From Poecilobothrus nobilitatus (lineage: Eukaryota; Arthropoda; Insecta; Diptera; Dolichopodidae), in contig OX352772.1 of the NCBI GenBank assembly GCA_947095535.1, positions 253,991,597 through 254,055,596 on the forward strand: 64,000 nucleotides of DNA. Reading direction: 5' to 3'. The notes beneath the pieces are model-generated. The model did no database searches. It had not been told where the DNA came from and was given only the letters and a program-made list of their open reading frames with translations. This document shows, one piece after another, positions 46,517-58,153 of the stretch (its first letter is position 1; each line of letters begins with the position of its first letter). The translations under genes were made by a program, and so were the position numbers.

Positions 46517-47616
46517 TTTACTAATTTTATATCGAATATTCTTGGTGGTGTTATATTTTGACCAATTTTCGCGAGTGTCCGTGTTGTAAAAGCAGCCAAC
46601 TCACAGGTTTCACTGTATTTATGCGAACTTTGAAGTTTTTCATAAATGTCCGCAAGAATTATTGTGGATTAAAGTATGTATTCTATTTTTGTCAGAAGAA
46701 ATATCATTAATATGTATTAAAGCAATATTATTTATTACTTTTTTGAAGTAATTGTAATATTTATAAGAATATAATATGATTGTTTATGTAAAGCATTGTG
46801 CACAAATTCACTTAATTATTTACATAAAAGTATCATATGTGAATTCATGCGCAAATAAAATATTTAAGTAAAACTAATCAAACTCTAAAATCCAATCCAA
46901 ACAAGACAAAATCCAAGAAAGAAAGCACATTAAAGTGGACGAATGACAAAAACTGTTTAAATCTAAAACAGCCAAGCCACATGAATATTTATGATGAACG
47001 TTTTTTTCTTCGTTTCGTAATCTCTTTCCTTATCTATAAAAAGTTTACAGGAGATCATGAAACAGAGTAAAACGTTCCTCATAAATACTCTTGTGGCTTG
47101 ATTGGATTACACAACATAAACCTGGCGGAATAACTTGTAATTATTTGTTATCAATTTATAATTATTTGTTTGAAACGTCAATAATTATAATTCAAAGAAA
47201 CTATAGTAGAACATAAAAATTACGTTGAACTATTTTTTTGCATTAAATAAATAAAAATTTTGATTGCTTGTAATGAATGTTCGTTGATTAAAATAATAAT
47301 ATTGAATAATATTTGTATGACAAAAATACAAGATAACTAAATTAATGATGATTTTCGCGGTACTTAAATAAAGGGGAACGAATAATTATTTATAGACTGC
47401 CAGGGATATTACTTTTAAATAAATCAGTGATTTATAGATGGAGCAAAACGAAATTTTTAAATTTAAGGGTAAAATTTCAACAAGCTTAATAAATAATTGT
47501 CAATCCATTAAAATAAATTGCTTGCCAATTTTTTATTTTAAGAATTTGAATTTGAAAACAAATTAAAGTATTGAATGTTTATTTTAATCTAACTTTTAAT
47601 TTTGAGAAAATATTTT
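46517..47616. other. AT-rich non-coding sequence
   Basis: No gene or repeat that I recognise. Confidence 0.4.
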
Positions 47617-48985
47617 CGTGTCTATTCCACTATTCTTGCGGAACCAGTCCGGCACGCGGTTGCGAAGAAATATTTATACTCATCTATATATAAAATTTTT
47701 TGTTTGTCACTGAACTGACTTTAATCAGCTAAGTCATTTATGTTTTATTTAGAATAATTTCTCACAAAATTTTGTGTACACAAGGACTACCCAAAATAGT
47801 TTTTAAAAAACAATTAATAAAATAAAAAAACAATAAATAATAAATCATTTAACAAAAAGTTTTAAAAAAAAAAGTTAAAACTGATAAAATTTTATATTTA
47901 ACTTATACAGTCTCTTTCTCTAAATCGCATCAGACGACTAGAAACGCTGAAGCGACTAATGCCATTTCTGTAAAACGCTGAAGCGCTCTTTTCAAATTGA
48001 GACGAATGAAATGTCAATTTTATCGTGTATGGTATTTCTATAAGACTTTACCTACGACGCGATAGCCATTATTCAGTCACTTCAAAATTTTCGTACGATC
48101 AATGTAAATTTTTTATTTTTATTATTAAGAAATAAATATTTTTGGAGAAATTTATTGTAATAGTCAAGTAAAATAAAAAAAAAATAAAGGATGAGCTCCT
48201 TTTTATTACATTATTCTGATTCTTCTGAGGACAAAGAAATGTAAATGTAATGTGGGAAAATATACGAGACAGCATCGGTGGTGATGGTCCTAAATTATTA
48301 AGTGTCAACTCTAAGTTCTTTATTTTCATCCGTATTCCAACTTACTACTGCCAAATCCACTAAAACCCCTTGCCAGGTTGGGATTATCCTCCATTAACGT
48401 CACCAAAGCTTCAATTTGTTTTCTTTTAGTTACTTTTTTTAGACCAACAAATTGTTAAATTTGTTAAAACGAAAAAAACTATAACCGCAATATTCAAAAG
48501 ATAAGAATGAAAAATTTTAACGTAAGCAATACTTAGTAATAATTAAATTACTTTATAAAAATAAATTAACTTTATAAAGTAAACAAAATTTTCTTTATTC
48601 ACTTTTCTAATTTAAAACAAAAGTCAAATAACAAATTTTATACAAATCAAACTAAATTTTTTTTTTTAAATAAGTACTACCAACATAACTGTTTCATCGC
48701 GCGTCTTCCAGAAAGTACACAAACTTATAGGCATGACGCGATATTGTTCTTATTCACTTCCCTCGAGCGACTTAGAGAAAGAGGGTGATAATGCATTTGT
48801 TCCGATGTTGTTATTTAGAAATATTTATATAAAATGTAAGAAAAACTTAACTTCACGTTTAGGAAAATACCAAAACGACGTATGCAGCAAAATGGCGGAG
48901 ATTTCATCGCGGGACATTTAGTAGAAGGGGAATTTTTGCCATACAGCGGACAATTTCGATCGTAACGTTTATTGGAATAGACACG
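47617..48985. mobile_element. Candidate non-autonomous DNA element with 13-bp TIRs
   Basis: CGTGTCTATTCCA at 47617-47629 is repeated in inverse at 48973-48985, a perfect 13-bp match 1.37 kb apart. A subterminal pair is CTCTTTCTCTAAATCGC (about 47911-47928) against GCGACTTAGAGAAAGAG (about 48765-48781). No transposase is encoded. The interior has GC-richer islands near 47930-48070 and 48690-48910. I see no clear target-site duplication. The short frames inside have no family signature. Confidence 0.45.
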
Positions 48986-51900
48986 TATAAAAAAAATTTA
49001 TCAATAATTTTTGTTTTAATTATAATTTTCTATTTATATTTAAATAATAAATTTATAAGAATATATATATATTATATAGACTGAAACGTACGCATATATA
49101 TCTTGTATAATATATGTGTACGTTATAATAAATTAATTATAATTTTTTATATATCTATATATACAATATGCATACATAAAAAAATCTCTATCATTTATTA
49201 ATCTCTACTTTATTGTTAATGGATTGGCCTTGGATTTTGCTTCGTTTAGATTTTAGAATTTTGGATTTTGTCCCTTCTGCATTTTAGTTATTTGAATTTC
49301 GGATTAGGTATTTTAGCTTACATTAATCATATGAGATTTTAGCTTAAAGGAGTTTTTACTAATTGAAGAAATCCGACTTCATTCAACAACCAAAATTATT
49401 AACTAATGAAAATTCTGTATTTTATCAACTCTTACAGAGAATAAATTTAGATGTACATTTTATCTGAACCTATATTTGAAGTTTTGTTAATTTTTTCTTA
49501 AATGTGATATTATTTTGGTGCAAAAACTAGTAAAAACTATAACATTTTGTTAAAATCGTTTTTCTTGCATATCAGAGTTAAAAAAAACGTTTGCATATTG
49601 TAAAACAACAATTTTTTAGTATTTAAATATATATATTTATATATTTCAAATCATAAAATTTTGTACTTTCAATAAAAGTTAATCATACCATTTTTATAAC
49701 TTTCTTGCATTTTATTGGTTGTTTACAGTACCAAGATAACTTTGTTGCTGCAAATAGTTAGTTTTAGCTAAAAGTTAAATCACTCATTGTTGTTAGCTGT
49801 TGACCTGCTGGTCATAGCTAAAAAAAAACAACAAGTATATTATTTTTTAGCTAGCAAACTTTAAAAAAATATTTTATTATATTTTATATTATTTATTTAT
49901 AACATGATTATACTTTGATTTATTTTTTTTATTTTTAATATTGTTAAACAAAATTGTAATATTCTTATACAATTTTATATTTTTACAACATCCATTTATG
50001 TTAACTAAATACCCATTAACAACACTATATCCAGCATAGTTGAATATAGTTCACTATAACCAAAAACGAATGGCAATAACTTACTATTTTAGCTCACTAT
50101 TTCAACGACGAATAAGAGTTGACTTTTACTAGATTTTTTAGCTAAAACTACAACTATTTTGCAACGACGAGAGCACTCCAGTTAGTTTGTTCTTTCAACA
50201 GCTGAGAAACAAAACATTAAGAAAAAAATATAAACCCTGTTTTAACGTCCATATAAATGAATGAAGAAAAGAAATGCATGTGCAGAATGTTAATCGTTCT
50301 AAAAAGTTGTTAAATTGTTAATTACTCGGAGATTGGGAATGATCAAATAAAAATAAAATTCACTGAATAAAATAAATATATTTTTTCGCTGTAATATGTG
50401 CACCAATTAGAAAAGTTTACTTATAATAACTAATTAAAAGTAATTAAAAGCTAAAATTAAAATTAAAAATAAAATAAGAAAAACTGTAAGTATTTAAAAT
50501 TTTTTGAAATATTGTTAAACATATAATTTACATTCCTTTATTTTACCAAAACGAAAGCCATTTTGCAACTATTTTACTTATTGATTGTATTGTATTACAC
50601 ATTTAATTAAAGAGCAGAAATCTTGATTTATAAATAATGAATTAGTTTTACATTTCTTTTAATTAAAATAATTTTTTCAAAATACAAAATATAATTGCAA
50701 TATTTGTAAATACCTACATTATAAAAAATATCTTTAATATTATGCTTTTTATTTAATGTTATATTTTTCTAAAATTTCAAATGTAGTAGCATAAAAATTT
50801 ATATTGAAGTTAAATGTTTTTTGCTTTATAAAATATTGACAAAAACATTTTCTTTATTTAATATTTGTACTTTATAAATTTGAGGTATTTCAGAAACTTT
50901 TAATGTATAAACTTGGAATTTGTTTTGTGTATCATAATATACCTAATTTTTTATTTTTATAAGTTAATTTGTGACTAAACTTATATCTTTACAATAGTTT
51001 CAATTATAAAAAAAACATTTGTATAATGACATTCAAAAATATGGATATATGTACACATGTATGTATGTACATATATGCATGTACTTATATAATTCGAAAA
51101 GTTTCTGAATATTCAGAACTTAAATTTAATTATATAATTTATAAGTATATACAAACATACATATGTTAGTATAATTAGATATATATATACATATATGTAT
51201 ATAACTAAGTTTATCTTCTGAATATTCATAAAATGTTCGAATTATATCAAGTTATATACAATGTTTCCGACTCGATGGTCTTCCTATATATTATGTATAT
51301 GTTTCTATAAATATATATAACATTAATATATATATTTAAATATATATGTATATACATATGTATTTATTAATACACACACAGGCATATAAATATAAATTGT
51401 ATTTTATATAATTATATATAATTATATATAACATACATATACATATGCTCACTCACATATACATTCATATACATACGTCATAGAATTTTTTTTGAAATTA
51501 TCAAAGTGACTCTTAAAATTCATATTTTTTTACGCTATCTAGATACAATATAAAGTTAAATTCATGATTTTTTCATTTATAAAAACGTTAGAAAAGTCTA
51601 CCCCAATTTCGTAGAATTTTTATTAGGTTTTCCTAAAGCTTAAAGCTCTCTAAATAGAGCAATAATTTGGTACAGTAATAGCTCAAAAAAATGTGAGCGA
51701 ATTAAACTTTGGAAGTTTTTCAATTGGCATTTGAAAATTTAATTTTGTATTTATTTTGTATGTACATATATAATTCTTCTATATGAATAATATGTATTTG
51801 GCGTTATATGTATGTATGTAAGATATCTAATGCAGGGTGGAAAAAGAAATTTACTAAAAACTTAATATATCGATTTGGAATGAGCACAGATTAAAAATTA

Positions 51901-52087
51901 TATTATTATGTATTATAACTATATCTTTTCAAGTTTTTCCTACTAAGAAAATTTATTTGACAATATTTAACTGCTCTGAACTTTCTACGTCAAGTTCTAA
52001 ATTCTAATATTCGCTCACGAAAATCAATTTTTTGAATGATTAATCAATCAAAAATCAATCAATTAAAATTAATCAATTAAAAAAATC
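48986..52087. other. AT-rich non-coding sequence with TACATATG-type microsatellite
   Basis: No gene is visible. From about 51040 to 51480 ATATAT, TACATATG and GTATGTA words dominate, an irregular alternating purine/pyrimidine tract of about 450 bases. The rest is A/T-rich with AGCTAAAA words near 49760-50150. Confidence 0.5.
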
Positions 52088-52352
52088 AATTGGATGAATG
52101 GGGTTGTATTTGATTAGCATTTTCGGAATAAGTGAAACCATTTTCAGATTAAATGAAACCTTTTACGAAATAAATGAAACTATTTGCAAATCAAATGAAA
52201 CCATTTTCAGATTAAATGAAACCTTTTACAAAATGAATGAAACTATTTTTAATTAAAATGAAACTATTTTCTTTTTTAATGAAACTATATTTTTTTTGAA
52301 ATGAAACTGTCTTCAAATTAAATGAAACCTTCTTATTACCCCATTCATCCAA
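52088..52352. repeat. 21-bp tandem array flanked by 15-bp inverted repeats
   Basis: About ten units of a degenerate 21-bp motif (approximately AAATGAAACYATTTTCAGATT) run from about 52128 to 52328. Flanks TTGGATGAATGGGGT (about 52089-52103) and ACCCCATTCATCCAA (about 52338-52352) are inverse copies of each other. A related array lies at 55260-55465. Confidence 0.75.
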
Positions 52353-52379
52353 AGAGTTCTTAGATAAAACTTCTAACTA

Positions 52380-53600
52380 TAATACTGAAATGGAAATGAT
52401 AGAAGCAAAATTGGAAATATAAAAAACCAAAATGCTCAACAATTGGAATTCCAGACATTTCAATATGAGGTTAAGGAGATAAAACAAATTATAGGTACGT
52501 TGATAGAAGAAAAAGTACTAGCTATTACTAAGTGAAAATAAACAGCTTAAAAATGAAATTCAAAAAAACAAAGTTGAAATTGAGAAGATCATACAAAAAA
52601 AAACTTCTTAAACACATCAAAATAAGTGGCATTCCTGCAGATGTAAGCCGGAACCCCCCTAAAAAATCTGTGTTTACAATAGCAAAAAGCGCAAGAAACG
52701 ATATCAAAAATGTGTATGTAGAAAAACCAATACAAAAAAGTCAGGTGGGCCAGATAAACTTATTGTAAAATTCTGTAATCTAATAACTAAAACAAATGTC
52801 CTAAAAACAATTAAGAATAAAACAATTTCAACTAGTGTTTCAAGTTCAACTAGTGTAAAAGGAGACGGAAAATGAAAATCAAAACAAAAATTATAATAGT
52901 AACATTATTTTCTGTAATGAAAGATTAAAGTCTTATTTCAAATTACTTTATAAAGAAGCTCAAGATGAAAAAAAGGGAATGGTTGGATATACATGGATAA
53001 AAGGTGGCAAATTATGTATAAGGAAAACTTCAAACAGCAAGGTTATACTTATCACAGAATTAGACAATCTAAATGTACAATAATTTAACATACAATTTGC
53101 ACACAAACACGCTATGTAAAATAACAATTTAAAAAATATTTTTGAAATTAAACTAAAAAAAAAAATTCACTAAAAATACTATAGTTCAATACAAGAAGTA
53201 TTAAAACTAAAATTGATCATACTACACATGCTAGATAAACTTAAAAAACATTATAGATATTATAATTGTGACTGAATCGTGGATAAATGATAACCAAAGG
53301 TGTTACTATAAAATTAAAAATTATAAAGAGCCAATAATCTCTGGAAGGCAAAATAGGCGCGGAGGTGGAGTCGCTGTCTTTGTGCATGAAAGGCTGTCAT
53401 GTACAAAAACTGAAATGTACTGCGATGAATTTAACAGCCTGGTAAGCATAAATATTGTATCTAAACCGGATAGTGTCATAATTCCGAAAAAAAAAAATCC
53501 AAAGTTACAAAATTCCAAACAAGGAAAAAAAATATGTAGTATAAAATATAAAAGTGAAAAATTTAGCAAAAGTGTTGATTTAATGATTAAATAATTTCTA
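52380..53600 (+). pseudogene. LINE ORF1 (FP-like) and start of endonuclease
   Basis: A coiled, Lys/Glu-rich stretch (52380-52610) leads to LLKHIKISGIPADVSRNP and KSARNDIKNVYVEKPI (52532-52768). It continues, after frame changes, with YKEAQDEKKGMVGYTWIKGG and LCIRKTSNSKVILITELDNL (about 52955-53075), the FP C-terminal pattern also seen at 4825-5220. Next is an endonuclease start IVTESWINDNQRCYYKIKNY and RRGGGVAVFVHERL (53262-53400). The endonuclease runs into simple A-rich sequence by 53500 and no RT follows. A 3'-truncated or internally deleted LINE. Confidence 0.65.
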
Positions 53601-54658
53601 AAGAATAAATTCTGATACGAATTTTTAAATTTTAAGTTTTAAATATTTAAAAACAATAATCAATTTTATGATTTTCCGGATTGGTAATTATTTTCCTGAA
53701 CTGATCAGTAATTTTGCTAATGAAACAAAATTGTTCCAATGACATATTATTCTTCCCATTTCAGTTTGTCATTGAAAAAAATTCTGATGCAATTCTTGAT
53801 ATATTTCATTATTATTTTGTATTTTAATGAGTTTAGACTTAAATTTTGTTTTTTTATTATTTTGTTTAAGTTTAGTTTTAAAATTTTTTGTTTGAAAATG
53901 GAAATTTCAACAAAAGTAAAAACAAAAAATTAATTCTAGAAAATTTATACTTTTTTATTCTTCTCAATTCAGCCAATGTCATTATTAAATAAAAAAATCT
54001 TTTTTTATTCTTTATTAGTTTTCTACCAATAATTAAATAAATAAAATAATAAAACTTTATTTTGCAAACATCGAAAAAACGCTAACAACAATTTAAATTT
54101 AAATTACATTTATTTTTATTTTGCCTTCATTATTATTATTTGCCATTTGACAGATAATTTAACTGACAGTCTTCTCTGATTGTTATAATCGCCTATACGG
54201 AAAAAAGTATAAGTTTTCAATGAAACGTTTTTTCCGGAAGCATTTCAATGATAGCTATAACTGGCGCCTTAGTGTGTTAGAATGTAATTTACAACTGAAA
54301 ACAAAGTATTTGTTAAAAGGTTCTTATCGGAACTTAAAATATATGTAACGTTTCTAGTAATGCTATTGATTACGAATGGCGCTTACAACATTTTTTTTTT
54401 TTGTTTTCAACTTTAGTAACTATACTATATCACTAACTTTTCGTCACTAAACAAAATCAAGAGCCCCCTATTTCCTCCTAATTTGTCTGAATTTTGAACC
54501 ATCTAAATAATAAAAATCGTAATTTGATTTCATATACCAAAGTTTTTTTGAATTTCAATTATTAATTTATTCATTTCCGTACCGTACTATTTTACTTTTT
54601 AAATAATAATAATAATAACCTTGCATTTTTTCAACCGTACATTTGTGAAACATCTTTA
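53601..54658. other. AT-rich non-coding sequence
   Basis: No gene is recognised. A TAA microsatellite lies at 54601-54618, immediately before the foldback at 54659. Confidence 0.45.
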
Positions 54659-54902
54659 TTAGATTTATTGAGTAAAAAATTGTTTTTATTTATACTTTTT
54701 GTCCACAAAATAATTTTATTAATATTTTATTTTTATAATTCTTATTCGATTCGCCCTGATGATGGCAGTGATGCCGAAATATATATAGGCTTTATAATAA
54801 ATGAATATAATATTTTAAGAATTATAAAAATAAAATATTAATAAAATTATTTTGTGGACAAAAAGTATAAATAAAAAACAAGTTTTTACTCAATAAATCT
54901 AA
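54659..54902. repeat. Foldback with 86-bp arms around a ribozyme-like loop
   Basis: Left arm 54659-54744 (TTAGATTTATTGAGTAAAAA to TAATTCTTA) is repeated in inverse at 54816-54902 with very few changes. Both arms are bounded outside by (TAA)n. The 71-base loop holds the hammerhead-like core. The structure recalls Penelope-like retroelement termini, which carry inverted repeats and hammerhead motifs, but no Penelope reverse transcriptase is seen in the window. Confidence 0.8.
54742..54810 (+). ncRNA. Hammerhead ribozyme-like motif (type I, minimal stem III)
   Basis: The core CTGATGA is at 54756-54762. Hairpin GGCA-GTGA-TGCC at 54764-54775 (4 bp, GNRA loop) is stem II. GAAA at 54776-54779 follows. 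A two-base-pair stem III with an ATAT loop (54779-54786) places the UA cleavage dinucleotide at 54786-54787. Stem I can form as GCC (54753-54755) with GGC (54788-54790), then TATTC (54743-54747) with GAATA (54803-54807), extending into the long arms. One extra U (54763) sits between the core and stem II, a deviation from the strict consensus. Activity is inferred, not shown. Confidence 0.55.
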
Positions 54903-55259
54903 TAATAATAATAATAAATATAAAAAATTCAATGAAAAATGTAATAAATTGATGAATAAAAACATTTACGAGTGCATGGTAGCTAGCGCTTTATAAGTAT
55001 AGTTGCAGCCTTAATGTTTGAAATATATAAAATAACACACGTAAATTTTTATATTTTCAAATTTTTCGAAAATTATTTAGTGACTTTAAATTGAATTAAT
55101 AACATTTGTTTAACTACATTTGTTTATACAAAAATAGAATTTGTAAAATCATGAATTAGTATCTTTTAATTTTTTTGTATCTATATGTATATAAATATAT
55201 ATATGTATGTATAATATACTTACATATATACCTATATATGTACTTTTGTACCGTTCTTA

Positions 55260-55465
55260 TTAAACCATTTTTCAGTCAAATTAAACTATTGTTTTCTGTT
55301 TTATTTAAAGTAAGCCATTGTTTTTCAATTAACAATCTTTCGTTATAAATTAAAAAATTTTTACATAAAATTTGATTTCAAAACGGTTTTTAATATGAAG
55401 AAAAGGTTTAATTTCAATGAAAAATAGTTTAATTTCAATGAAAAATGGTTTTATTTGACTGTGTA
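55260..55465. repeat. Second locus of the 21-bp-type repeat, both orientations
   Basis: TTAAACCATTTTTCAGTCAAA at about 55260 and the inverse form GGTTTAATTTCAATGAAAAAT, two tandem units at about 55405-55450, resemble the 52.1-kb unit (AAACCATTTTCAGATTAAAT). The middle is degenerate. Confidence 0.55.
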
Positions 55466-58013
55466 TGTAGTTGTGTATACTTTCAGAACGTGATGGGGAA
55501 GGTCAAAACTCAAATATTGTTTAAAAGAGAATCCATTTTAAATAGCCAAAAAATCTGGTGGTGTAATTTATACTAACCAGTAACGTTTCACTTCTTAAAC
55601 ATATGTTGCATATGGTTATTTTTTGATTTACCAAATCTTGATTTGATTGCCTGCCTATTAATATTTCACTTATTAAAAATTCATGTTGTTTTACAATTTT
55701 AAAACGTAAGAATATTGAAGTATGGGTTATCTTTACATTTTGAAACACTTTTCTTGCGATTTTTAAAATTATATTCAAATTTTTTTTTCATATTAAACAA
55801 TTATTAAAAAGACCTTAACATGAATAATTTCAATATATATAAATGTACATACATAATTTTAAATTTTTAGTTTTAAAGTTAAATAGAAATATCGAATTTA
55901 TATAATATATTACCAGCTAATTGAATTTAATTTAATGCAACAAGTAAAAGAAATTAGTTTCTAAAGTAAAGATTGACTGTCACAATTTTTTTTAACACAT
56001 TGTATATGACATAAAAAGTTTCCTAATTCATATTTGTATTTTGTTTACACTTCTATAAAATGGTGTATATCTGAGGTATACGTAAAACTTATAATATTAA
56101 ATTTTTTTATTTACTTTTTGTTTTTAATATACTAATTTGTGTTGTTTCTTGTTGTACATATTGTTCAATTATTTTACATTTTATTTCTATTTTATTTTTA
56201 ATTTTATTCTAATAATGTATATAATTATTTGAAGAATTGTTGATAATATTTAGTAACTATTGTTTTAGTTTTATACTTTCTTACATACTTTAGTTTTCTT
56301 CTTATTATCTAAATTTTTTGTAAGTTTTGGCTCGTGTTGACTGTAATTGTATCTTTTATCCATAATATAAAATAAACTTTTAACGGATATATTTATCTTA
56401 AGTGTTTTTTTTTTTTAATTAAGAAGCATGTTAAGACATATTTTTGTACTTAAAAATTTTAAGTTGTTTTCAGGTTGCTAAATTTTTAGTAGCCTGAATA
56501 TTCTAATATACCTAAAATCCCTCCTTATTATATTGCATATATTTTATAAACATATACATATAAATTTTGTACTATTTTGTATTATAAACAAATTTGTTAA
56601 TAGAAAACTTAAACTACATATTATTGCGGAGTTTTTTTTTTTAGATTATATTTATTTTTGTTTGGTAAATTTTCTTTAGGAAAATATTTCTAATAAATAA
56701 TTGCACAAATCATTAAAATTTGATTTTGTAACATTCAATATAAAAAAAAATACTTAAATAATTATAAGTTTTATTTTGTCATTAATTGATTTTTATGGTA
56801 TATTTTTTTGTTTTACTTTTAAATGAATTTAATTCATTTTACAGCAATGTTTATTGTATTATTTATCAGTACATAAATTTACCCGCACGCATATATGTAC
56901 ACAAATTAAAAAGAAATTATATCAGAATCAAAAGAAATCAATCACAAAAAAATATTTATAAACTACAGAAGCTAGAATAGAAACTGCAAATCATGACCTA
57001 TCTAAATTTAAAATAAATGTCCAATCAATCTAAATTGTTCTTATTCATTTTGTAAATTTATAAAGAGAATTGAACGTTTTCTAATGAATTTAAATGAAAT
57101 GATATATTAAATTTTGTTTAATTATATATTTTAATAAAATAATAAAACTCTAGGAACCCAAAGTTAAATTTGAACATTTTTAAGTTTTTTTTAATTAAAA
57201 ATGTTTTAAGTTATATGTAGCATTGATTATACAGATAAAATCTACACAATTTGCAACATTATTTTCATCACATCATCTCATGTTAGTTTACAAAAATCAA
57301 TGGTGTTTACATTACATTTACTTTATTTATAGGTGATATATTTAAATGATATTACAAAATCCATAATTTATTTTTATTCCAATTGAGAAATTAAACATTG
57401 CAGTTCAGTAAAGTTTTAAAAAGTTATTTTACTGTTAAAAAGATATGAATGAAAAATTTATAAATATTTAGTTCAATTTTAATAGTAGCTTAAATTAATT
57501 TAAAATATTTAATTTCAAAACTTTGTACAACCTATTTATTAGTACATTTTTGTATTATTTGTAAGTAAATTTTAAGTTACAATATTTATTTCAATTTATT
57601 TTTCTAATAGGTTTATATTCATTCTTAATTAAAACTTGAATCAATCCAAAATTATTTTTATACTACTGTTTGAATTGTTCATACTGTAAATTTATGCAGC
57701 ATTTAATGAAAATTTCTTTCTATTTGAAAAATAGATTTTTAATTTGAATTAATTTTTCTTTTGAAATTTTTTTTTTTTTTAAAGTTTGCTTAGTAATTTT
57801 ATAAGGATTTCTGATAAGTTTCATTAATTTTCAAATCTAAACTTCAATGATTTTTTTCAAAATTAAAACTTAAAAATGTTTTTATAAAATATTTTAACTT
57901 ATGAATTAAGTTAGCTTTTTGGCTAATGTTTAATCTTTTAAATTTTAAAAAAAATCACCTGTAGATTGCTTAAAGAAAATTAATATAACTTACCAAAAAT
58001 CCTTATATGAACT
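55466..58013. other. AT-rich non-coding sequence downstream of the zinc-finger exon
   Basis: No gene is recognised. Long A/T-rich stretches and homopolymers. If the exon at 58014-58153 is real, part of this is its 3' untranslated region and downstream DNA. Several AATAAA-like signals on the minus strand are expected by chance at this composition, so I do not pick one. Confidence 0.4.
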
Positions 58014-58153
58014 TCAGGAAGCTTGCAAGTGTCCGTCTGCAGCTATCTGTGAATTTGTATTATTGGCATTACCAGATGCGGATACTTCAGATTTTACACG
58101 CCTTGCAATGTGAGAACGTGTATGCTTACGCAAATGATCTTTACGATAGAACC
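58014..58153 (-). CDS. Terminal coding exon of a C2H2 zinc-finger protein
   Basis: On the minus strand, after a pyrimidine-rich TTATTTCTACTGTAG (acceptor AG at 58155-58154), the frame reads GFYRKDHLRKHTRSHIARRV, then KSEVSASGNANNTNSQIAAD, and ends at a TGA at 58016-58014. HLRKHTRSH is the second half of a C2H2 finger (helix with both His); the Cys pair must be encoded by the preceding exon, outside what I can find here. The basic run after the finger and polar tail look like the end of an insect transcription factor, possibly a BTB-zinc-finger type. I do not assign a gene. No stops, good codon texture and a clean splice acceptor distinguish it from the TE debris. Confidence 0.7.

Noticed and set aside
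48099..48329. 76-residue minus-strand frame
   Set aside because: No domain, AT-rich ends, inside the candidate TIR element; it does not resemble a transposase.
51040..51480. Possible origin or regulatory palindromes in TACATATG words
   Set aside because: They are explained as an irregular microsatellite.
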